This document shows positions 1 to 5,208 of a stretch of 9,357 bases of DNA, one piece after another. A model generated the notes under the pieces. That model searched no databases and was not told where the DNA came from. It was given only the letters and a program-made list of their open reading frames with translations. The position numbers were made by a program, and so were the translations under genes. Source of the stretch: Thiotrichaceae bacterium (GTDB lineage Bacteria > Pseudomonadota > Gammaproteobacteria > Thiotrichales > Thiotrichaceae); NCBI GenBank assembly GCA_027030285.1, contig JALVFC010000323.1, positions 1-9,357 on the forward strand, read 5' to 3'. Each line of letters opens with the position of its first letter. Position 1 is the stretch's first letter.

Positions 1-819
1 GCCAGAACGAATGACCCGGTTCAAACCCGCTTCTTCAAGCCCCATTTCTTCAAGAAAATCTTTTTGTTCATCCTCATCCAGTTGCGCTAGCTCGGATTCC
101 ATCTCTGCACAAACGGGGATTACAACCGCATCATTCTCGGCAGCGATAGCTTCTACCTGCTGTAGATAAGGATTATCAGTAAAGCCGTCTTCACTCACAT
201 TGGCAATGAACATCAAAGGCTTAATGGTGATCAGGTGCAAATCACGCAACCAGGTTTTTTCAGTATCTGTGACTTCAAATGAACGCGCTGCTTTGCCCTC
301 ACCCAAATGCTCTACCAGCTTTTCGTACAGAGCCTTTTGCGCGATCGCATCCTTGTTACCCGACTTGGCCACCTTGCTTACCCGTAAAACCGCTTTTTCA
401 GCTGTTTCCAGGTCTGCCAGCGTCAACTCGGTGCTGATGACTTCTATATCACTTGCCGGATCAATTTTTCCAGCCACATGCACAATATCATCATTCTCAA
501 AACAACGTACCACCTGGGCAATGGCATCCGTTTCACGAATATGTGACAAAAATTTGTTCCCCAGCCCTTCACCCTTTGAAGCACCTTCAACCAGCCCGGC
601 AATATCGACAAACTCCATCGTTGTAGGCAATATGCGTTCCGGATTGACAATCTTCTCCAGCTCCTTTAAACGCAAATCTGGCACAGGCACAATACCGACA
701 TTCGGTTCAATCGTACAAAAAGGATAATTCTCAGCCTGGATGCCTGACTTGGTCAGTGCATTAAACAAGGTTGATTTACCAACATTGGGTAAACCGACAA
801 TTCCACATTTAAATCCCAT
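1..819 (-). CDS. ychF: Ribosome-binding P-loop ATPase YchF (OBG/HAS family), C-terminus cut by window edge
   Basis: This is the N-terminal 273 codons of YchF/EngD; the family is about 363 residues, so roughly 90 residues, including the C-terminal TGS domain, lie outside the window. The start ATG at 819-817 has an AAGG ribosome binding site 7 nt upstream. The P-loop GLPNVGKS is at residues 9-16 and the G3-like DIAG at 72-75, followed by the family's glycine-rich GLVEGASKGEGLGNKF stretch. At residues 207-210 the nucleotide-specificity motif is NVSE rather than the NKxD of GTPases, which is the established reason that YchF proteins prefer ATP. The family binds ribosomes and has been linked to oxidative-stress control and leaderless-mRNA translation. 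It lies 218 bp downstream of pth, the usual partner; an inverted repeat fills the gap. Identification is certain; only the C-terminus is unseen. Confidence 0.97.
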   Translation of the reverse strand, partial: MGFKCGIVGLPNVGKSTLFNALTKSGIQAENYPFCTIEPNVGIVPVPDLRLKELEKIVNPERILPTTMEFVDIAGLVEGASKGEGLGNKFLSHIRETDAIAQVVRCFENDDIVHVAGKIDPASDIEVISTELTLADLETAEKAVLRVSKVAKSGNKDAIAQKALYEKLVEHLGEGKAARSFEVTDTEKTWLRDLHLITIKPLMFIANVSEDGFTDNPYLQQVEAIAAENDAVVIPVCAEMESELAQLDEDEQKDFLEEMGLEEAGLNRVIRSG

Positions 820-918
820 TTTTGTACCTTAAAATTTAGTAACTATTCAGCGTAATTCATAACTGCTCAATCTCCATTGGAAGCAGGACTATTGAGACTG
901 TACAAGTATTTGGTATAG

Positions 919-1009
919 CTTCAATTGTAGGGTGTGCCGAGGAACGAGGCGCGCCGTAAGTGCATAATTCATGGTGCGCCTCCTTCGTCGGCTCACCCTA
1001 CGAATGAAG
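919..1009. repeat. Long imperfect inverted repeat (MITE/REP-like) between pth and ychF
   Basis: Two arms, 919-955 and 973-1009, are reverse complements at 31 of 37 positions by hand alignment. The core arms 927-955 and 973-1001 match at 25 of 29 and begin and end with GTAGGGTG and its complement. The spacer is 17 nt (956-972) and A+T-rich. No open reading frame of interest lies inside. The size, the terminal GTAGGG/CCCTAC ends and the intergenic position suit a small non-coding dispersed repeat. I recall similar GTAGGGTG...-type palindromes in other proteobacteria, but copy number cannot be judged from this window. In a pth-ychF transcript it would fold into a long stem-loop and might affect 3'-end stability or relative expression. 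Confidence 0.7.
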
Positions 1010-1037
1010 ACTTGCACTTAGACTGCCTTGAACAGCC

Positions 1038-1619
1038 CTATCTACCACTGTGCAACTGATTCATGGCTTTTTGCATATCACCATCAACCACCAGATCTAT
1101 CACATCCAGAGCTGCATCAATACCTCTTAGAATCTCAGCCTCTGCACCGGGGCTAATATGCGACAGTACATAGTCCACGACTTTGCGCTTATCTCCGGGG
1201 TGACCAACACCAATGCGCAGGCGTTTGTAATCCTTGCCCATATGCGCATGAATATCACGCAGCCCATTGTGACCACCATGCCCACCGCCTTCTTTGAGAC
1301 GTGCCGTCCCCGGCGGCAGATCAATTTCATCATGCACGACCAAAATGGCATTCACGGGTATTTTATAAAAACTGGAGAGCTGCTTTACAGCCAGTCCGCT
1401 GCGATTCATAAAGGTTGTTGGCTTTAACAACCAGACTGGATGTGTCGCAATATTGACCTTGCAGGCTTCGCCTGAGAATTTGCTTTCTACACGAAATGTT
1501 TCATGCGCTGAGCTTGCCAGTGCATCAACAAGCCAAAACCCGGCATTGTGCCGGGTTTTGGTATATTTGACCCCGGGATTTCCAAGGCCAACAATCAGTT
1601 GTACAGGTGTACTTGCCAT
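1038..1619 (-). CDS. pth: Peptidyl-tRNA hydrolase
   Basis: Cytoplasmic enzyme that cleaves the ester bond of peptidyl-tRNAs released prematurely from ribosomes, recycling tRNA. The length of 193 aa is normal. The family signature GLGNPG is at residues 11-16. Residues N14, H24 (catalytic base), N72, D97 and N118 correspond to E. coli N10, H20, N68, D93 and N114, all with the same +4 offset. The glycine- and histidine-rich GGGHGGHNGLRDI follows at 111-123. The ATG at 1619-1617 starts only 11 bp after the rplY stop and has no recognisable Shine-Dalgarno sequence, which suggests translation coupled to rplY. Codons 20-29, over the catalytic histidine, form a perfect hairpin described separately. 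The stop is TAG at 1040-1038; ychF follows after 218 bp. Confidence 0.98.
   Translation of the reverse strand: MASTPVQLIVGLGNPGVKYTKTRHNAGFWLVDALASSAHETFRVESKFSGEACKVNIATHPVWLLKPTTFMNRSGLAVKQLSSFYKIPVNAILVVHDEIDLPPGTARLKEGGGHGGHNGLRDIHAHMGKDYKRLRIGVGHPGDKRKVVDYVLSHISPGAEAEILRGIDAALDVIDLVVDGDMQKAMNQLHSGR
1533..1561. repeat. Perfect 13-bp inverted repeat with 3-nt loop inside pth
   Basis: The left arm CCAAAACCCGGCA (1533-1545) and right arm TGCCGGGTTTTGG (1549-1561) are exact reverse complements around a 3-nt loop. On either strand this gives an A-tract, a G+C-rich stem and a T-tract, the general shape of an intrinsic terminator, except that the four Ts pair within the stem and are followed by GG rather than more Ts. 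It covers pth codons 20-29, which encode the conserved T-K-T-R-H-N-A-G-F-W block, so part of the symmetry comes from conserved codons. Whether it terminates, attenuates or pauses anything is unknown. Confidence 0.8.
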
Positions 1620-1630
1620 GCAGTTAATAC

Positions 1631-2320
1631 TTATTCAGCATCACCTGTTGACTCGGCATCAGAACCTGTATCAGTTTCAGCACCACCTTCTTCTGCTTCT
1701 GCACTTTCAGATGCTGCACGCGGAGCCTGTATGGAGACAACACCCAGGTCCATCTCAGCCTTATGCTCTTCATCAGCATCTTCCATATGCTGTAATGCTA
1801 GTAATTCAACACCTTCTGGCATAACAATCTGACTAAGGTGAATTGAATCACCGATTTCCAGAGAAGAAACATCAACATCAATCGCTTCAGGTAACTTGCC
1901 AGGCATACAGGCAATCTCAATTTCGTTGATCTGACGTTGTAAGATACCACCAGCCTTGATACCAGGGGAAACATCCTCACCTACAAAGTGCAGCGGTACA
2001 GAAGTCTGCATAGACTCTGACATTTTGATACGCAGTAAATCTACATGCAACACCTTGGGCTTAACCGGATCACGCTGATAATCACGAATAATTACATTCT
2101 CTTCAGCACCACCATCAATTTCTACCTTCAAAATAGAAGAAAAGAAACTTTCTTCCAGCTCGTAACGGAGCAATTTTGAATGCTCCAGAGAAATCATTTT
2201 AGGCTCTTTGCCAGCGCCATAAATAATGGCAGGGACTAGCCCTTCTTTACGCAGGCGGCGGCTCGCACCTTTTCCCTGCTCTGTACGCGCCCTGGCGTGT
2301 AATACTATCTGTTCGGACAT
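1631..2320 (-). CDS. rplY: 50S ribosomal protein L25, long Ctc/TL5 form
   Basis: L25 binds 5S rRNA in the large ribosomal subunit. At 229 aa this is the two-domain Ctc/TL5 form rather than the roughly 95-residue form of E. coli. Residues 1-98 hold the RNA-binding L25 domain, with the basic GKGASRRLRKEGLVPAIIYG block at 16-35 and HVDLLRI at 92-98. About 100-200 is the TL5-type beta domain (VPLHFVGEDVSPGIKAGG from 108). Residues 201-229 are a low-complexity tail with 10 acidic residues and one basic residue, likely disordered. The ATG at 2320-2318 has a good AGAAGG Shine-Dalgarno sequence about 7 nt upstream. It follows prs by 97 bp and is followed by pth after 11 bp, so rplY and pth are almost surely one transcript. 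The order prs-rplY-pth is conserved in gammaproteobacteria. Confidence 0.97.
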   Translation of the reverse strand: MSEQIVLHARARTEQGKGASRRLRKEGLVPAIIYGAGKEPKMISLEHSKLLRYELEESFFSSILKVEIDGGAEENVIIRDYQRDPVKPKVLHVDLLRIKMSESMQTSVPLHFVGEDVSPGIKAGGILQRQINEIEIACMPGKLPEAIDVDVSSLEIGDSIHLSQIVMPEGVELLALQHMEDADEEHKAEMDLGVVSIQAPRAASESAEAEEGGAETDTGSDAESTGDAE

Positions 2321-2417
2321 AATTTACCTTCTCTAAAAATAATAATAGCCAGACCGCGACCAGGCTGACTATTGAAAACTGTTTAACAATAAAGAGAACG
2401 GCAGCCATCAAAAGCTG
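2321..2417. other. prs-rplY intergenic region with weak hairpins only
   Basis: This 97-bp gap contains an imperfect hairpin at 2347-2366 (minus strand AGCCTGG...TCTGGCT, with one mismatch and G-U pairs), followed on the minus strand by ATTATTATTTTTA and then the rplY ribosome binding site. A 5-bp GCAGC/GCTGC stem at 2401-2418 touches the end of prs. Neither has a convincing terminator shape. The first could be a weak attenuator or leader structure ahead of rplY. No clear sigma-70 promoter was found. Confidence 0.3.
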
Positions 2418-3383
2418 CTACACCTCTTCTATAAATAGCTCACTCACTGATTTTTCCTGGTAGATCCGGTCAATTGTTCTTGCCAGAATCTCTGAGACGC
2501 TAAGCTGGCGGATTCTAGCACACTTTTGGGCTGTTTCGCCAAGGGGAATTGTGTCCGTTACAACTAATTCATCCAGAGAGGAAGATTCGATATTTTTAAT
2601 GGCATCACCGGAGAGCACAGCATGGGTCGCATAGGCGACCACTTTAACTGCTCCCTGCTTTTTTAGCGCAGCAGCTGCGTGACACAAAGTACCCGCTGTA
2701 TCGACCAAATCATCAATAATGACACAGGTTCTGCCTTCAACATCCCCCATAAGATGCATAATGGCAGAAACATTGGGTTTAGGACGACGCTTGTCAATAA
2801 TTGCCATACCAACATCACCACCAAGCAGTTTTGCCAGTGCCCTGGCACGTACAGCACCACCTGCATCTGGTGAAACTACCGCAATATTCTTATAATTTTG
2901 CTCATTGATATCTCTGGCAAGCACGCCAACGGCATAAATATTATCAACAGGAAGATCAAAAAAGCCCTGCACCTGCTCGGAGTGTAAATCTATGGTTAGT
3001 ACCCGATCAATGCGGCTACTGGTCATCATATCTGCAACCAGCTTGGCGGTAATGGGAACTCGACGTGAACGTGTACGCCGATCCTGACGTGCATAGCCAT
3101 AATAAGGAACAACTGCCGTGATACGTCCAGCAGAAGCACGATACAGGGCATCTGCCGTTATCAGCAGCTCCATCAGGTTATCATTAGTGGGAGCACAGGT
3201 TGACTGGATCACAAAAACATCCCTGCCACGTACATTTTCCAGAATTTCAACGTGCGTTTCACCGTCACTGAAATGTGTCGTTGTCAGGTTTCCAAGGGAG
3301 ATGCCGAGTTGTTCGGCGATGGACTGTGCAAGCTCTGGGGTAGCTGACCCCGCGAAAATCATCATCCTGTCTTGTTCAGGCAT
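2418..3383 (-). CDS. prs: Ribose-phosphate pyrophosphokinase (PRPP synthetase)
   Basis: Cytoplasmic enzyme that makes PRPP from ribose 5-phosphate and ATP for purine, pyrimidine, histidine, tryptophan and NAD synthesis. The length of 321 aa is close to the 315 of E. coli. Visible motifs are FSDGE at 38-42, STCAPTNDNLMELL at 61-74, YARQDRR at 97-103 (ATP site), IDLHSEQVQGFFD at 131-143 (metal-binding H134), the flexible-loop IDKRRPK at 196-202 and the ribose-phosphate site DDLVDTAGTL at 224-233. DTAGT instead of DTGGT is a common variant in class I enzymes. The ATG at 3383-3381 has no strong ribosome binding site. An internal M7-M8 start is possible, but alignment with the E. coli N-terminus (MPDMKLFAGNATPELA) supports the longer form. 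The gene lies 86 bp downstream of tRNA-Gln. Confidence 0.97.
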   Translation of the reverse strand: MPEQDRMMIFAGSATPELAQSIAEQLGISLGNLTTTHFSDGETHVEILENVRGRDVFVIQSTCAPTNDNLMELLITADALYRASAGRITAVVPYYGYARQDRRTRSRRVPITAKLVADMMTSSRIDRVLTIDLHSEQVQGFFDLPVDNIYAVGVLARDINEQNYKNIAVVSPDAGGAVRARALAKLLGGDVGMAIIDKRRPKPNVSAIMHLMGDVEGRTCVIIDDLVDTAGTLCHAAAALKKQGAVKVVAYATHAVLSGDAIKNIESSSLDELVVTDTIPLGETAQKCARIRQLSVSEILARTIDRIYQEKSVSELFIEEV

Positions 3384-3469
3384 GAGTGGTCTCGTCTTTA
3401 GTATTTAGCAATCCTTTAACAGGTAACTTGTCAGAGAAACCCGAACGAACGCTAAAGCAAGAAATAAAA

Positions 3470-3544
3470 TGGCTGGGCCGGCAGGATTCGAACCTGCGCA
3501 TGCCAGGATCAAAACCTGGTGCCTTACCGCTTGGCGACGGCCCA
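3470..3544 (-). tRNA. tRNA-Gln (anticodon UUG), CCA encoded
   Basis: The gene folds fully by hand. The acceptor stem TGGGCCG pairs with CGGCCCA over 7 bp, including the weak U1-A72 pair and G73, which are identity elements for glutaminyl-tRNA synthetase. The D arm is GCC-AAGCGGTAA-GGC, the anticodon stem is CCAGG/CCTGG with loop TTTTGAT (anticodon TTG), and the T arm is GCAGG-TTCGAAT-CCTGC. The 3' CCA is encoded, for 75 nt in total, the same as E. coli tRNA-Gln. It sits 35 bp after ispE and 86 bp before prs on the same strand. It may therefore be cut from a longer ispE-tRNA-prs transcript by RNase P and 3' nucleases. A TATACA box (3559-3554) ending about 10 nt before the 5' end could give it its own promoter, but no good -35 is visible. 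This tRNA position between ispE and prs is also found in pseudomonads. Confidence 0.98.
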
Positions 3545-3579
3545 ACTGAATGGTGTATAACGTTTGCCTGTGTCTTATT

Positions 3580-4416
3580 TTACAAGAAAGCTTCTAAAGG
3601 TGAAACATTTACACCTTTGGCAACAAAACCTTCCCATGGTTCAGGTAGCTTTGCCAATATTTCTTCAGCTACCTGCTGACTATCCACGCCAGCAAAAATA
3701 CAACTGCCGCTTCCGGTCATTCTGGCTGGAGCATATGCCGAGAGCCAGTCCAGTGCTTTAGCCATCTGGGGATAAAGCCTGACTGCCACAGACTCCAGAA
3801 CATTCGTTCCGTGCCCCTGCAGAAAGTCGGGTATTGTGATTGGAAGACAGTCTCGTGTCAATCCCTCTTGACGAAAAATTTTTGCCGTTGAAATGGACAC
3901 ATCAGGCTGTATCACCAGATACCACTTTTCAGCAGGCTGCACAGGGGTTAACTGCTCACCAACACCCTCTGCCCAGGCAGCAAAACCTTGTATAAATACA
4001 GGCACATCCGCACCCAGCTGCAACCCGGTTTTCGCCAGTTCGTCTCTTGATAGACCACATTGCCACAGTTTATTACAACCACGTAGCACGGTGGCCGCAT
4101 CAGAACTACCACCGCCCAAACCTCCCCCCATGGGCAAATGCTTCTCAACAAAAATATCAACACCCAGCTTAGTGCCTGTTTGTTTGCGCAATAAATGCGC
4201 TGCTCTAACGACAAGATCATCCTGTTCAGCCACTTCAGGATGCTGACTGATGCGCCGAATCTTCCCCTGTCGGTTTAGTGACAGGCTAATCCGGTCACCA
4301 TAGTCAAGGAACTGGAAAACAGTCTGTAACAGATGATAGCCGTCTTCGCGCTGACCAGTAATATGCAGGAAAAGATTAAGTTTTGCTGGTGCAGGCAGGA
4401 CAAGCTTTGAGTTCAT
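3580..4416 (-). CDS. ispE: 4-diphosphocytidyl-2-C-methyl-D-erythritol kinase
   Basis: GHMP-family kinase that phosphorylates CDP-methylerythritol in the MEP isoprenoid pathway. I chose the ATG at 4416-4414, giving 278 aa. It overlaps the lolB TAA stop as TAATG, typical of translational coupling, and leaves an N-terminus of family length. A GTG at 4425-4423 would add three residues but has no better ribosome binding site. The substrate-binding PAKLNLFL begins at residue 10, with catalytic lysine K12. The glycine-rich ATP-binding GGGLGGGSSDAA spans 97-108, the catalytic aspartate is D137 in GADVP, and the third GHMP motif MTGSGSC is at 233-239. All key residues are present. The stop TAA at 3582-3580 lies 35 bp before tRNA-Gln. 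Confidence 0.97.
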   Translation of the reverse strand: MNSKLVLPAPAKLNLFLHITGQREDGYHLLQTVFQFLDYGDRISLSLNRQGKIRRISQHPEVAEQDDLVVRAAHLLRKQTGTKLGVDIFVEKHLPMGGGLGGGSSDAATVLRGCNKLWQCGLSRDELAKTGLQLGADVPVFIQGFAAWAEGVGEQLTPVQPAEKWYLVIQPDVSISTAKIFRQEGLTRDCLPITIPDFLQGHGTNVLESVAVRLYPQMAKALDWLSAYAPARMTGSGSCIFAGVDSQQVAEEILAKLPEPWEGFVAKGVNVSPLEAFL

Positions 4417-5051
4417 TAACGCCACTCACGAATACGCATTTTAACCTGCACAGGTCGGGGCGTAGTGCGTGAAATTTTTATCAGACCTGGCAAGGCATAG
4501 GAATCCGCTCCCTGATATTTCGCATAATTAATCGTCCAGCCAGCCTGTTGCAACACCAGTGGCCGTCCCCTGCTATCCAGCTTCACGGCGGTTACCGGGT
4601 AAGCTGTTGAAGGAATACCACGCACCCAGTATTGCATACCGTTCACGGGCAACCTGACATGCAAATGTTTCTGGATGAGATTTTCCGGACTGCTATCACT
4701 GTAAGTCCGTCCGTTTGCTTTTAGTGTAACGCCACTGGCGGTCTTGGACACCTTTGCCAAGGTGTTTTGTGTCAAGGGATGTTTGATGTGTATGACATAC
4801 TGAGACGCAGAGCCTTGCTGCCACTGAATACCAAAGGGCCAGTTATCACCCCGATAGCTTACGCTGGCGCGCCCACCCAGTTGCCAGGCGACCTGTTTTG
4901 CCAGCTTTATCTGGCGGGCTTTCCAGTTTTTTTGCGCGGCAGCGGCACTAGTGGGCTGTCCCGGAGTTTGGTTGGATGTAGTGGAACAGCTACTTAACCA
5001 GAGTGCCATACATAATAAAACTGCTATTCTTTGGATTGTTGTATTCATCAT
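4416..5051 (-). CDS. lolB: Outer membrane lipoprotein insertion factor LolB
   Basis: LolB is anchored in the outer membrane, receives lipoproteins from the periplasmic carrier LolA and inserts them into the membrane. The 211-aa product begins with a lipoprotein signal peptide: a short polar start, a hydrophobic stretch at about 8-19, then lipobox L19-S20-S21-C22. Cleavage before C22 leaves S23 at +2, which does not match the inner-membrane-retention aspartate. The mature part has the family pattern: GRASVSYRGDNWPFGIQWQQ at 60-79, LPVNGMQYWVRGIP near 134-147, the GWTINYAKY block, and a terminal K-M-R-I-R-E-W-R. The start is ATG at 5051; a second ATG follows directly at 5048 and cannot be separated from it, as neither has a clear ribosome binding site. 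The stop overlaps the ispE start by one base. The gene order lolB-ispE is conserved. Confidence 0.95.
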   Translation of the reverse strand: MMNTTIQRIAVLLCMALWLSSCSTTSNQTPGQPTSAAAAQKNWKARQIKLAKQVAWQLGGRASVSYRGDNWPFGIQWQQGSASQYVIHIKHPLTQNTLAKVSKTASGVTLKANGRTYSDSSPENLIQKHLHVRLPVNGMQYWVRGIPSTAYPVTAVKLDSRGRPLVLQQAGWTINYAKYQGADSYALPGLIKISRTTPRPVQVKMRIREWR

Positions 5052-5098
5052 GTGTTTTTCTTACTTTTTTAACTACTTCTTCGACGAAATGATATACA

Positions 5099-5179
5099 AG
5101 GTGGTAAATTGTTGATTATCAGGGCTTCGACAGCAGGGATGTACTTACAGCATCCCTGACTATCAATAACTTGTCACCT
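5099..5179. repeat. Nested imperfect inverted repeat between the TPR gene and lolB
   Basis: Outer arms 5099-5124 and 5154-5179 are reverse complements at 20 of 26 positions, starting and ending with AGGTG and CACCT. Within the spacer, CAGGGATG (5134-5141) is a perfect 8-bp inverted repeat with CATCCCTG (5151-5158), loop 9 nt. The right-hand CCCTG can pair either with the inner CAGGG or with the outer CAGGG at 5120-5124, so the two folds compete. No T-tract follows on either strand, so it is not a standard terminator. It could be an intergenic repetitive element or an RNA structure between the TPR gene and lolB. Much of the 157-bp gap (5052-5208) is this element. The remainder, including 50 bp in front of lolB, shows no clear promoter. 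Confidence 0.65.
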
Positions 5180-5208
5180 CCGCTGCTTATTACGCCGAGT
5201 ACTCACTC

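Noticed and set aside
200..727. A 175-codon open frame on the plus strand.
   Set aside because: It is antisense to ychF, whose minus-strand frame carries all the family motifs, and its product is serine- and threonine-rich with no recognisable domain.
2401..2418. GCAGC/GCTGC hairpin at the end of prs as a terminator.
   Set aside because: Only 5 bp with an 8-nt loop and no T-tract on the minus strand; prs and rplY could well be cotranscribed.
3386..3679. A 97-codon plus-strand frame spanning tRNA-Gln and the end of ispE.
   Set aside because: It reads through the tRNA gene on the opposite strand, and its product contains the familiar spurious peptide made by antisense tRNA.
4414..4425. GTG at 4425 as the ispE start, giving 281 aa.
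   Set aside because: The ATG at 4416 overlaps the lolB stop as TAATG and gives a better N-terminal match to the family; the GTG has no clear ribosome binding site. The difference is three residues.
4748..4768. Hairpin ACACCTT-TGCC-AAGGTGT followed by TTT on the plus strand, inside lolB.
   Set aside because: A 7-bp stem with a very short T-run, antisense to the gene; it has no gene to terminate and is likely chance.
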